A stretch of 40,140 bases of DNA, from NCBI GenBank assembly GCA_013359345.1, contig JABWCA010000016.1, positions 1-40,140 on the forward strand, written 5' to 3'. This DNA comes from Ignavibacteriaceae bacterium. GTDB lineage: Bacteria > Bacteroidota > Ignavibacteria > Ignavibacteriales > Ignavibacteriaceae. The number at the start of each line of letters is the position of its first letter. Positions within the stretch are counted from its first letter, which is position 1. The notes under the pieces were generated by a model that had not been told where the DNA came from, ran no database searches, and saw only the letters and a program-made list of their open reading frames with translations. The translations under genes were made by a program, and so were the position numbers. Positions 8,555-17,176 of the stretch are shown here, one piece after another.

Positions 8555-9481
8555 ATGCCTAACCAAATAACCTTAAGAACTCGTCGTAAAATTGCAGATG
8601 CTTTAAAGGTAAAAAGACTATATTACAGTGGGGGTTTAGATGAGCCATCATTTTTATCTCGTTTGTATAACCTTTCTGAAATGACTTCAAACGACCATCG
8701 CTTCAAAAATGCTCACGGCGATATACATAAACACACGGTTCTGAACACTGATTGGAATTTGGACTGGGTGTTCTATGATGATAGATTCAATCTTCTGCAT
8801 TGCCCGGATGAAAAATATTTGACGTTTTTATCAGAAACTTTACATCCTGCGGTTCAAACAGATGATGACAGAATGGAAGAACTACTTTCTATCTACAATT
8901 CTGAGTTAAAAAGTGATGGTTATGAGATTTTGCAAGTTTCGGAAATGTCCGGTATGCCAATATTTGAAGGAAGGAGAATTCAACCAGGGGCTCAGAAGGT
9001 TTTTCAACAGCAAGTTGTTATTAAACAATATTTAAATACTTCATACATTGAACAAAAAATCAAAATAATTAATGATTCACTCGAGAATAATACAGATTTA
9101 GCGATCGGCTTAGCGAAAGAATTAATTGAAACAGTTTGTAAATCAATATTAAAAGGGAAGAATGTTCCATTTGAGAAAGATTGGGATGTCCTTAAATTAA
9201 TTAAAGAAACAAATACTGTGATTAATTTTAAAAATACAGATTTACATGATCCGGATGGAGCAGAAAAATCCATCAAAATGATATTGGGAGGAATAAGTGC
9301 GATTGTACATGGGGTTGCAGAATTGAGAAATGCTTATGGTACCGGTCATGGAAAAGAAGCAAATTTTAAAATGCTTGAGCCAAAGTATGCTAAACTAATT
9401 GTTGGATTAGTTCATGACCTTATTCTTTTTTATTTATCGTTTCTCGGTGAAGGAACAGAAGTGATTGATGATAAAAGTTAA
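8555..9481 (+). CDS. Abortive-infection family protein (AbiJ-type N-terminus, Abi_C C-terminus)
   Basis: The N-terminal region (about 1-140) has the pattern of the AbiJ N-terminal domain 3 family: TRRKIADAL near the start, FLSRLYNL, HGDIHKH, DWVFYDDRFNLL and FLSETLHPAVQ. The C-terminal part (about 175-305) matches the Abi_C domain: paired helices with LAIGLAKELIETVCKSIL, then the characteristic ELRNAYGTGHG and a hydrophobic final helix. Proteins with this architecture are linked to abortive infection, where an infected cell stops growth before phage release; Abi_C has been discussed as a possible RNA-binding or HEPN-like helical domain. The biochemical activity here is not visible. It follows the R-M and kinase genes after 248 bases, and the right boundary repeats begin about 120 bases after its stop. 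It looks full length. Confidence 0.82.
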   Translation: MPNQITLRTRRKIADALKVKRLYYSGGLDEPSFLSRLYNLSEMTSNDHRFKNAHGDIHKHTVLNTDWNLDWVFYDDRFNLLHCPDEKYLTFLSETLHPAVQTDDDRMEELLSIYNSELKSDGYEILQVSEMSGMPIFEGRRIQPGAQKVFQQQVVIKQYLNTSYIEQKIKIINDSLENNTDLAIGLAKELIETVCKSILKGKNVPFEKDWDVLKLIKETNTVINFKNTDLHDPDGAEKSIKMILGGISAIVHGVAELRNAYGTGHGKEANFKMLEPKYAKLIVGLVHDLILFYLSFLGEGTEVIDDKS

Positions 9482-9601
9482 GGTTCAAAACGAGCAGATA
9501 AGAATCAATAAATTAACTGGTGTTTTATCTTTATATTTTCTGGATTGCTATAATTAGAATTTATGAATTAGCGATTTTTGTCATCCTCTTTCATTTTTGT
9601 T

Positions 9602-9674
9602 CAACCCCGTCGGGGGTTGAGGGTTTTTATTGTGTAATTTTTTTCTACAGATGTTCAACCCGTCCCGGGTTGAT
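9602..9674 (+). repeat. Two-hairpin intergenic element, diverged copy 2
   Basis: CAACCCCGTCGGGGGTTG (9602-9619) and CAACCCGTCCCGGGTTG (9658-9674) are separated by a T-rich spacer with ATTGTGTAA. It is in the opposite orientation to the copy at 464-534, so it forms part of the mirror-image boundary of the defence island. The hairpin stems have changed in a compensated way (GGAG/CTCC replaced by GGGG/CCCC), which suggests selection or copying at the level of the fold. Confidence 0.6.
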
Positions 9675-9699
9675 CCTGTGTTTTCCCGGCGGCATCTGT

Positions 9700-10076
9700 C
9701 AGGGATGCGATGCTCGCATCCCGTGAAAAATCACAGAATCTCCCGTAAGCACCAACTTCACATAAAAGCACAACTGCCGATCCTTTCTTGCCGTTGGTTT
9801 TAACCCTACGACGTTGCCAGCCTGTCCGCCCGTGGCGGATCGCCCGTTACCAGCCTGTCCGCCCGTGGCGGATTGCCAGCAGCCTGTCCGCCCGTGGCGG
9901 ATTGCTCGTTTCAGCTCAAATGTACCGACATGAATGTCGGCGTTACAGTCTGGCACATGTAATTCTATTTTATCATGATTGAGATTATTGCAGGTTATTT
10001 TGCAGCTCAAATGTTCCGCCAATCCCGGGAAACCGGGAGGCGTTACAGTTATTGCAGTGTTTTTCATTTTATACCA
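9700..10076 (+). repeat. Right copy of flanking repeat (inverted relative to 31-266)
   Basis: The reverse complement of this segment matches the left flank, as described for 31-266. It contains three copies of a 23-bp unit (9818-9840, 9851-9873, 9880-9902) whose core TCCGCCCGTGGCGGA is a hairpin. It also has two versions of a block that runs from ACTGTAACGCC through a small hairpin to ACATTTGAGCTG on the minus strand, where the left flank has one. The minus-strand reading frame of 122 codons across it is low-complexity repeat translation and is not called as a gene. Confidence 0.8.
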
Positions 10077-10119
10077 GGTACGAAGCTTTTATCTGGCTAG
10101 TAATCCTGCGATTCAATTT

Positions 10120-10177
10120 GTGAAATTGGCGGGAAGAAAAAAACGGGTGTGAAATTGGCGGGAAGAAAAAAACGGGT
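10120..10177. repeat. Two perfect 29-bp tandem repeats
   Basis: A 29-bp unit beginning GTGAAATTGGCGGGAAG occupies 10120-10148 and is repeated exactly at 10149-10177. It lies just outside the right boundary of the defence island. No reading frame or recognisable site spans it. Confidence 0.9.
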
Positions 10178-10463
10178 GCAGGTTAAGTTTAAAGAAGTGG
10201 ATTTATAAGTTCTTGTATCAGATTAGTTGATAAGCATCCTCTGTTATGCGGAGTAATAATCTTATTCTGATAAATTTAATTAGTGTTATTAGTGAAATTC
10301 GTGTGTCCAAAGTTTTTAAGTTCAAAGTGCGAGGTTCAAAGTTCGATGTTCGAAGTTCAAGGATGGATCCATACAATCATACAATCATACAATCTCCGCC
10401 GGGGCGGACAATCATACAATCATACCTTTTCATTCTGTCTCCAAAGGGGCGGAGAATCAAAAC
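10178..10463. other. Repeat-rich gap downstream of the P450 operon
   Basis: This stretch holds no credible gene. It carries low-complexity runs: GTTCAAAGT/GTTCGA variants at about 10318-10362 and repeated ACAATCATAC units at about 10370-10430. These are interrupted by TCCGCCGGGGCGGA, a small hairpin that could help end transcription from the minus-strand operon. Confidence 0.5.
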
Positions 10464-11681
10464 TCATAACTTCTGAAACGTCATTTTATAGAACCCGATA
10501 TCACGGTTCATAAATCCAAGCTGCATCATTATCATGCCAAGTTTCTGGATTCTGTATGTCTCCTCGCTGCACTTATCGAGAATTGCGGGGTATAGCTGTT
10601 CCAGCCGCTCTATCCATTTTTTTGATGTGTACTGATACCCGGAGGTGACATCATCATAAACAGTGAGCTTAAAACCTGCTTTGTTTGCGGCATTGAGTAT
10701 CACCTCAGGATGTACGAGCTCATAATCAGGCATGAAGTATTTTCTTCCGAAAGCACTGGGCTCAATTTTTTTGCCGGGGTAGCCGGTTATGGTGAGGAGA
10801 AACAGTTTGCCTCCGGGATTCAGTAGATAATGGCAGATACTGAAAAATCCGGGGATGTTTTCTTTGCTGACATGATGAAGCATCTCAATGCTGGAGATTC
10901 TGTCAAATGCTGAGTCGCGGGACAGATCGCGGTAATCTGACAGCTTTACGGTGATGTTATTCTGAAGACCTGCCGCCGCAACTCTCCGGGAAGCAAATTC
11001 AGCCTGCTCTTTGCTGAGGGTCACTCCGGTTCCATGAACACCGAAGTTTTCTGCCGCGTAAATCAGGAAGCTGCCCCAGCCGCATCCGATATCAAGCAGG
11101 GTCATTTCACGCCTGAGATCAAGATCTGAACATATTGTGTTTAACTTCTCCTCCTGTGCCTTATCAAGATCAGTGATCTCATCTGTTGCGAAAGTCCCCG
11201 AATAAACCATTCTCTTATCAAGCCATGAAGCAAAAAAATCATTAGAAATATCATAGTGGCTTGCTACAGCTTCACGGTCACGTTCAACTGAGCCGGGTTT
11301 TTTTGTGCTGAAAAACCCCTTTGCGGTATCAATAGTTTTAGATAATATAACCTTTGTGCCCGCTGAAAAGAGTTTCATTCTGCTGAACTGAGAGAGATCA
11401 GCATGCCGGGTGCGGTCTGCCACTTTTATCAGATGTTCATAATCGCCCTGAAAATCGAAAACATTAAAGATATAGCCTTCAGTGAGGCTGAGCTCATCAG
11501 GGGGAATAATGATATCCCGGAATTTCCGCTCGTCATTAATCACCACTGTAATTACGGGTTCCTCTCCGGGCTTAATATCCGTAACCGACCCGTCACTGAA
11601 CCTGAATCTGATGTTTTTTTCAGAAAGCGGCTGCAGTGTGAGTTTTAAAAGATCGCTTAAAGATGAAATCAGATCATTCAT
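10464..11681 (-). CDS. CFA-synthase-family SAM-dependent methyltransferase
   Basis: The fold and motifs are those of cyclopropane-fatty-acyl-phospholipid synthases: HYDISNDFF (142-150), the SAM-binding LDIGCGWGS (196-204) and GVTLSKEQ. The family transfers a methyl group to double bonds of membrane lipid acyl chains. Residues that hold the carbonate ion in E. coli Cfa appear changed here: YSCAY is YSGTF, FEHVG is LHHVS and LLHTIG is LLTITG. A classic cyclopropanation is therefore doubtful, and another SAM-dependent methylation is possible. At 405 residues it is typical in length, including the N-terminal domain. Its start overlaps the stop of the upstream P450 by four bases (ATGA), so the two are translationally coupled. 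Family confident; reaction uncertain. Confidence 0.85.
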   Translation of the reverse strand: MNDLISSLSDLLKLTLQPLSEKNIRFRFSDGSVTDIKPGEEPVITVVINDERKFRDIIIPPDELSLTEGYIFNVFDFQGDYEHLIKVADRTRHADLSQFSRMKLFSAGTKVILSKTIDTAKGFFSTKKPGSVERDREAVASHYDISNDFFASWLDKRMVYSGTFATDEITDLDKAQEEKLNTICSDLDLRREMTLLDIGCGWGSFLIYAAENFGVHGTGVTLSKEQAEFASRRVAAAGLQNNITVKLSDYRDLSRDSAFDRISSIEMLHHVSKENIPGFFSICHYLLNPGGKLFLLTITGYPGKKIEPSAFGRKYFMPDYELVHPEVILNAANKAGFKLTVYDDVTSGYQYTSKKWIERLEQLYPAILDKCSEETYRIQKLGMIMMQLGFMNRDIGFYKMTFQKL

Positions 11682-13027
11682 TTTCTCTCCCTGATTATTG
11701 CTTTTAAGGGTTTATCCGCTTTAAGGCCTATTCCGCTGGTAAAACCTGTTATCTTTTTATTTCTGAATTCAATCCTGAATTTCGGTAAAAGATATGCCAG
11801 TGAATATATAAGCTGAAAATTAGCAAGTGAGTTGCCGATACACACATGGGGGCCATTGCCAAAGGGGATATAATCAAATCTGGTTGTTTCAGAATTTTCC
11901 TCTTTCTCAAAACGTTCCGGATAAAAATCATCGGGATTATCCCAGTATTCAGGATTCCGGTGCATTAAAAAAGGGGAGATAAAAATCCATGAATTGGCAG
12001 GTATATGATAACTGCCGGCTTCAAAATCTTCTGTGCTGATTCTGTGGAAGACCCATGCCGGGGGATAAAGGCGCAAAGTCTCTTTTATCACCATTTTTGA
12101 GTATTCAAGCCGGGTGACATTCTGATAGTCGGGAACTCCGGTTGAGGCAATTTCAGACAATACTTTTTCTTCAATGCCCGGATTTACCGAAACTGAATAA
12201 ATCAGCCACGTCAGTGCAGATGCAGTGGTGTCATAACCAGCAAAAATAATATTCTTCATTTCGGTGATTATATCTTCACGCGATATCCTCCCCTCAAAAA
12301 ACTCATTGAGGAGAATATTCAGATAGGTGCCGCACTCTTCAGGGTTATTAATTGCCCAATCGAGTATCCCGGCTGTAAATTTATCTATGACCCTGCCGGC
12401 TTCAAGAATCTCCTCTCTGCTTTTGTCTTTCATTCCCGATATTCTGAGATACTGTTTCTTCACGACTCTGAATGTGTGCTGCGGTATGCCGGGATATGCG
12501 AGAATTTTATTGAGTGCCTGAATAACAGGTTCAGTATCTGCGCTGATTTTACCGGCAAAAAGGTTTCTTATTGTGGCGCTGAAAAGCATTTTCTGAAATT
12601 CTGCCTCGGGTTCAAACGGGGTTCCCCCGGATGCAAATTCCTGAAATTTCAGAGTGGTTTTCTGCAGTTCTTCTTTCAGTACATTTTCAAGTTTATGGAA
12701 AATGCTGCTGTGAAATGCGGGCTTAAGCAGTCTTCTTCTTACCGACCACAACTCATGTTCAGAGGCAAAAATACCGTTACCGAGCAGGAATTTAATCTCG
12801 TCAAGAGTTCTCCCTCTGGGGAATTTAATATAATCGGTCTTCAGAATCTGCCTGATAATCTCTTTGTCATTAATTATATAAGAATAGTTGCCGGCAATTC
12901 CGAGTTTAATTACCGGACCGTATTTTTTGCAGACTGCATTAAGTTTCACCACCGGATTCAGTAACAAACCGGGGAGCATAATGATAAAACCGAAAGGGGA
13001 GGGCCCGGGCGGCGCTTTAAGACTCAC
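11678..13027 (-). CDS. Cytochrome P450 (downstream copy)
   Basis: This is a heme-thiolate monooxygenase, inserting oxygen into an unidentified hydrophobic substrate with electrons from a redox partner not encoded here. The heme-binding loop FGNGPHVCIGN carries the axial cysteine C396. The K-helix ExxR is E316/R319 (KETLRLYPP), and the I-helix oxygen-activation motif is AGYDTT (263-268). There is no N-terminal membrane anchor; the protein starts MSLKAPPGP, the proline-rich hinge typical of soluble bacterial P450s. It resembles the neighbouring P450 along its whole length, with C396, E316 and R319 at identical positions, so they are tandem duplicates. The coupled methyltransferase downstream suggests that both act on a lipid or fatty-acid-derived compound; this is inference. 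Confidence 0.93.
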   Translation of the reverse strand: MSLKAPPGPSPFGFIIMLPGLLLNPVVKLNAVCKKYGPVIKLGIAGNYSYIINDKEIIRQILKTDYIKFPRGRTLDEIKFLLGNGIFASEHELWSVRRRLLKPAFHSSIFHKLENVLKEELQKTTLKFQEFASGGTPFEPEAEFQKMLFSATIRNLFAGKISADTEPVIQALNKILAYPGIPQHTFRVVKKQYLRISGMKDKSREEILEAGRVIDKFTAGILDWAINNPEECGTYLNILLNEFFEGRISREDIITEMKNIIFAGYDTTASALTWLIYSVSVNPGIEEKVLSEIASTGVPDYQNVTRLEYSKMVIKETLRLYPPAWVFHRISTEDFEAGSYHIPANSWIFISPFLMHRNPEYWDNPDDFYPERFEKEENSETTRFDYIPFGNGPHVCIGNSLANFQLIYSLAYLLPKFRIEFRNKKITGFTSGIGLKADKPLKAIIRERK

Positions 13028-13146
13028 GGCATCTCCCCGGCGGGGTCTGCATTTCCGGATGAAAAAAAGAAAAAAAACTTTGAGGGTATCTCCTTTTCGT
13101 GAGAAAAGATGATCCGGGACAGGCTGCAGTTAATAACTTACTCATA

Positions 13147-14493
13147 TCAGACCTTTCTGACCTGCGCCATCACCGGTTTTGATGACCTTATGATTATTCC
13201 CGAAACAAGGCGGGGCGGCTTTTTATCAGCAAATGTAAAATTATATTCAGGCACAAGGGAGGCAATCATGTAAAGAAGCTCAAAATTTGCGATCCCGTTG
13301 CCTATGCAGACGTGCGGCCCGTTACCGAAAGGGATGTATTCAAATCTGATTCCCTGGGATCTTTCTTCATCATTGAACCTCCCGGGATTGAACTCTTCAG
13401 GATTATTCCAGAAGAGGCTGCTTCGGTGTATGAGCCAGGGTGAAATAAAAAGCCATGAGTTAACCGGAAGGGTGTATCCCGAGAGTACCGATTCAGCAGT
13501 GGTGATTCTGTGAAAAGCCCATGCAGGCGGGAACAGTCTGAGAGTCTCCTTAACCACGTTCTGTGTGTATGGAAGCCTGAAAACATTTTTATAATCGGGT
13601 GGTTCTTTTCCTTCGACTTCCTCTCTTGTTTTCATCAGGATGCCGGGGTGATTAAATATTGAAAAGAATGACCATGTGAGAGCTTCGGCAGTTGTGTCAA
13701 ACCCCGCAAAGATAATATTTTTCATTTCGTCAACTACCTGCCGGCGGGGGATTCTGCCGGCCTGTGCTTCGTTAATCAGTATGTTCAGGAAAGTGCCGCA
13801 TTGCTCCGGGTAATTATACACATTATTCAGGATGCGGTTAACTAAATCTTCAATAACCTGACCAGCGCGGAGAATTTTTGCCGGAGTACGGTATTTTTTT
13901 CCGAGTGAAGAATACAGAGTCTTTTTAATAATGGTCATTGTATGCGAACCAAAACTTGCGTAGCCTGTTATGATATCAAGCGCTTCAATTATTTCATCCG
14001 GATCTGCTTTAATATCACCGCTGAACAGATTTCTGACTGTTATCCTGAACATCAGCCTTTTCATCATCCGCTCAAAATCAAACGACTCTCCGGTGGCCGC
14101 AAATCTGTCAAGTTGTTCTCTGAGGGCAGTAAGCTCATCTCTGATTACTTTTTCAAGCAGGGGAAAGGCTTCGCTGTGGAAAGCGGGCTTAATCAGTTTT
14201 CTTTGAGTCGACCAGATTTCATGGTCGGCTGCAAAAAGTCCTTCACCGAGAAGAAATCTCACATCATCCAGTGTTTTTCCGCGGGGGAATCTGAGATAAT
14301 CAGATTTGAGTATTTCTTTTAGTGCAGAGGCATCATTTACAAGATACACCCGGTCATTTCCAAACCCCAGCCTCACAAATGAACCATATTTCTCACAAAT
14401 TCTGTTAAGAGTGGTAAGAGGATCATACAGCAAACCCGGGAAGTACATCAGGAACTCTGATGCCGAGGGACCGGGGGGAGTTTTAAGGGACAT
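13147..14493 (-). CDS. Cytochrome P450 (upstream copy)
   Basis: This is a second cytochrome P450 monooxygenase of 448 residues. The heme loop FGNGPHVCIGNG has C396, the ExxR motif is E316/R319 (KETLRLFPP), and the I-helix reads AGFDTTAE near 263-270. It starts MSLKTPPGP like its neighbour, and long stretches align, such as FPRGKTLDDVRFLLGEGLFA against the corresponding part of the other copy. It is the first gene of the minus-strand operon; 119 bases without a gene separate it from the next P450. Transcription should start in the 140-base gap at 14494-14633, which it shares with the divergent STAS gene. Substrate and redox partner are unknown. Confidence 0.93.
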   Translation of the reverse strand: MSLKTPPGPSASEFLMYFPGLLYDPLTTLNRICEKYGSFVRLGFGNDRVYLVNDASALKEILKSDYLRFPRGKTLDDVRFLLGEGLFAADHEIWSTQRKLIKPAFHSEAFPLLEKVIRDELTALREQLDRFAATGESFDFERMMKRLMFRITVRNLFSGDIKADPDEIIEALDIITGYASFGSHTMTIIKKTLYSSLGKKYRTPAKILRAGQVIEDLVNRILNNVYNYPEQCGTFLNILINEAQAGRIPRRQVVDEMKNIIFAGFDTTAEALTWSFFSIFNHPGILMKTREEVEGKEPPDYKNVFRLPYTQNVVKETLRLFPPAWAFHRITTAESVLSGYTLPVNSWLFISPWLIHRSSLFWNNPEEFNPGRFNDEERSQGIRFEYIPFGNGPHVCIGNGIANFELLYMIASLVPEYNFTFADKKPPRLVSGIIIRSSKPVMAQVRKV

Positions 14494-14633
14494 TTTTCAG
14501 AATCCGGTAATAGTTAAGCTTCAAAAATACAAATTTAACATGATTCAACTATTACCATCTGTTTGTTTAAGTTAATCATTGCCTTTAAATTGAGTTTATA
14601 ATTTCTATCCTTAATCTAAACCGGAGTTTAAAT

Positions 14634-14966
14634 ATGTACTTTACCATTGACTCGCTTCCATACGGTGTGGTGGTTAAATGCGACGGCAAGCTTAACGCCG
14701 CTTCCGTAACTGATTTCAGAGATACGGTTGAGTCTTTTATAATTAATTACAAAGGCACGGTCTTTGTTGATCTTGCCATGGTTGATTTTGTTTCATCAGC
14801 CGGAATAAGGGCATTCCTTCTTATGTACAGAACAGCAGATGAAACAGCAAAAAAATACAAAGTGAATATTAATGACGTGGTGAAACTGATCAATATGAGG
14901 CCCGAGATCAAAGAGGTGCTTGATATGTCGGGTCTGACTGACACCATTGATAATATGACCGAATAA
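14634..14966 (+). CDS. STAS-domain anti-sigma-factor antagonist
   Basis: At 110 residues this is a stand-alone STAS domain of the SpoIIAA/RsbV type. Such proteins bind an anti-sigma-factor kinase and are switched off by phosphorylation of a serine at the start of the second helix. The expected motif is VDFVSSAGIRAF, with S54/S55 as the candidate site. The surrounding pattern (GKLNAASVTDFRDTV, then VFVDLAMV) is standard. No HATPase_c-type anti-sigma kinase, phosphatase or sigma factor gene is next to it, so its partners must be elsewhere. The gene is divergent from the P450 operon and 26 bases upstream of the peptidase gene, possibly in the same transcript. Confidence 0.88.
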   Translation: MYFTIDSLPYGVVVKCDGKLNAASVTDFRDTVESFIINYKGTVFVDLAMVDFVSSAGIRAFLLMYRTADETAKKYKVNINDVVKLINMRPEIKEVLDMSGLTDTIDNMTE

Positions 14967-14992
14967 CTCACACAAACGAGGGAGATACCGTT

Positions 14993-17161
14993 TTGAGAAA
15001 AATTCTGATCGCCGCTTTTTTATTTTTGACAGGGATTATTTCAGCGCAGAAACAGCTTACAGTTGAGGCTGTGTACCGTGATAAAGCATTTACACCATTT
15101 TCACTTCAGGGAACTGAATGGATTCCGGCTGCTCACGGAGCTTCTGAGTTTTCATATCTCAGGGAAGCCTCAAACGGCAGGGAGCTTGTGCTCATCAATG
15201 CCGTTAACGGCGTTGAAAAGAAGGTGCTTGATGAAAATATCCTTAAGAGCGGTGACGGAAACAGTCTCAGAATAAAAGGATATGAATGGTCTTACGGGGG
15301 TGAATATCTCCTGTTTTATGATCTTCTTTCTGCGCGCAGTAAAAAAAGCGGCGGATCATTTCATCTTTACAGCACTGCCGATGAAAAAGTGAAATCATCA
15401 TTCAACCCCGCGGGAGAGACAGTGAATATTCATTTTTCTCCCGGAGGGAAATATATCTCCTATGTGAATAACAATGATCTTTATTTGCTTGAAACAGGCA
15501 CAGGCAGAGAGATCCGGGTAACGAAAGATGGCAGCGAGTCAATTCTGAACGGAGTTTTTGACTGGGTTTATGAGGAGGAATTCAGCATAATCAGAGCTTA
15601 TGAGTGGAGCAGGGACGACCGTTATCTTGCATTCTGGAAAACTGATCAGAGCAGTGTGCCGCTGCTCAGTATCGCCAAATGGGATTCTGTTAATTTTAAT
15701 TTCATGAATCTGAGATACCCTAAAGCAGGCTTTGCCCCGGCAGTGGTGTCAGTTTATGTGTACGATACCAAATCGGGCGAGCTCACCGGACCCGTTCCGG
15801 TGCCGATGAAGGCAGATGACTATATACCGCGGATAAAATTTGATTACACGGGTGAAAATCTCCTGATCCAGTATCTTTCGAGATCACAAAAGGAATTTAA
15901 GATTTTCAGCTATAATGCCGCTTCGCGTTCTCTTTCAGAATTATACTCTGAAAAAGCAGATGTGTGGACAGAGATTAATAATGATATGACCCCTCTTCCT
16001 GACGGTTCGGTTTTGCTGACATCAGATAAAGACGGACACAATCATATTTATCAGCTTGGTAAAGATCTCACTCTTAAACAGATTACCAGAGGGGACTATG
16101 ATGTTGAGAAAATTGAAGCCTTCAACAAGCTTGAAAACACGGTGATTTATTCATCAAAGGAGTTCGGGAAACAGTATCAGAATATATTTTCTGTAGAACT
16201 CGCCTCAGGAAAGAAAACCACGCTCACTCCCAAAAAAGGATGGAATGCGGGAAATTTTTCTCCGGACGGCATAGCTTTTATCAACACATATTCTGCCTCA
16301 GACAAAATGCCTGCATCTGTAGTAATGCATTCGGGCGGGAAAGTGATAAAGCGCTTTGAGCATGAAGATGATTTAAAGAGCACGGGTTACAGTTTTCAGC
16401 CGCTTGAATTCAGCAATTTCACAACTTCTGACGGCGTTACACTGAATTACTATCTGATAAAGCCTCAGAATTTTGATGCGGGCAAAAAATACCCTGTGCT
16501 GATTTATAATTACAGCGGGCCGCTCTCACAGGTGGTTACCGACAGGTGGGGAGGCACAACATATTTATGGCACCAGCTTCTGGTTTCAAAGGGGTATATC
16601 ATTGCTGCAATGGATCACCGCGGAACGGCAGGGAATATGAGGGCTGCCAAAAAGTATATGCAGAATAAACTCGGATATTATGAAATTGAAGATCAGAAGG
16701 CGTTTATAAACCATCTTTCATCCCTTGGATTTGCTGATCTCAGCAGAATCGGGATATGGGGGTGGAGTTACGGCGGTTATACATCTGCTCTGGCTCTGGT
16801 TAAAGCCCCTGAGCACTTCAAAGCGGCTATATCCGTAGCGCCGGTAACCGACTGGAAGTTTTATGACAATATCTATACAGAAAGATTTATGTCAACCCCA
16901 GAATTGAACCCGGCAGGTTATAAATCAGGTTCTGTTATCGAAAACGCAGAAAACCTCAAAGGAAATCTTCTCCTGGTTCACGGCACTGCTGATGATAATG
17001 TCCATTTCCAGAATGCAGTTAAGCTCGCGGAGAAACTTATTGAGCTTGAAAAACCGTTTGAGACCATGTTTTATCCTGAAAAAGAACACGGAATAAGAGG
17101 AACATCTGCAAGAATACATCTGTTTAATATGATGACTAAGTTTATTCTCAATAATTTATAA
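14993..17161 (+). CDS. Secreted dipeptidyl peptidase IV (family S9B)
   Basis: This serine exopeptidase removes N-terminal X-Pro or X-Ala dipeptides, probably in the periplasm or at the cell surface. An N-terminal signal peptide (hydrophobic core LIAAFLFLTGIISA, cleavage near residue 19) precedes a beta-propeller domain (about 30-470) and an alpha/beta hydrolase domain (about 480-722). The catalytic triad is S592 in GWSYGG, D667 in GTADDNVHF and H699 in EKEHG. The substrate-amine-binding glutamate pair is present in DWVYEEEF (190-197), which separates true DPP IV from other prolyl peptidases. The start is a TTG preceded by GAGGGAGA at suitable spacing, and it gives a complete signal peptide. 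It is a full-length, apparently active enzyme. Confidence 0.93.
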   Translation: MRKILIAAFLFLTGIISAQKQLTVEAVYRDKAFTPFSLQGTEWIPAAHGASEFSYLREASNGRELVLINAVNGVEKKVLDENILKSGDGNSLRIKGYEWSYGGEYLLFYDLLSARSKKSGGSFHLYSTADEKVKSSFNPAGETVNIHFSPGGKYISYVNNNDLYLLETGTGREIRVTKDGSESILNGVFDWVYEEEFSIIRAYEWSRDDRYLAFWKTDQSSVPLLSIAKWDSVNFNFMNLRYPKAGFAPAVVSVYVYDTKSGELTGPVPVPMKADDYIPRIKFDYTGENLLIQYLSRSQKEFKIFSYNAASRSLSELYSEKADVWTEINNDMTPLPDGSVLLTSDKDGHNHIYQLGKDLTLKQITRGDYDVEKIEAFNKLENTVIYSSKEFGKQYQNIFSVELASGKKTTLTPKKGWNAGNFSPDGIAFINTYSASDKMPASVVMHSGGKVIKRFEHEDDLKSTGYSFQPLEFSNFTTSDGVTLNYYLIKPQNFDAGKKYPVLIYNYSGPLSQVVTDRWGGTTYLWHQLLVSKGYIIAAMDHRGTAGNMRAAKKYMQNKLGYYEIEDQKAFINHLSSLGFADLSRIGIWGWSYGGYTSALALVKAPEHFKAAISVAPVTDWKFYDNIYTERFMSTPELNPAGYKSGSVIENAENLKGNLLLVHGTADDNVHFQNAVKLAEKLIELEKPFETMFYPEKEHGIRGTSARIHLFNMMTKFILNNL

Positions 17162-17176
17162 CTGATTGGCTGTTTA

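Noticed and set aside
5869-9481. BREX or Pgl system
   Set aside because: The kinase recalls PglW only in being a kinase; there is no PglX methyltransferase, PglZ, BrxC or Lon-like gene, and the methyltransferase present is a normal HsdM with HsdS and HsdR.
9699-10067. Minus-strand reading frame of 122 codons in the right boundary repeat
   Set aside because: It consists of translated tandem repeats (TGGQAGN-like blocks) and ends with sequence shared with the left flank, where the frame is not kept. It has no ribosome site or domain.
14597-14602. TATAAT before the STAS gene as a sigma-70 promoter
   Set aside because: No -35-like hexamer lies 16-18 bases upstream and there is no TG extension, so a chance match in AT-rich DNA is likely.
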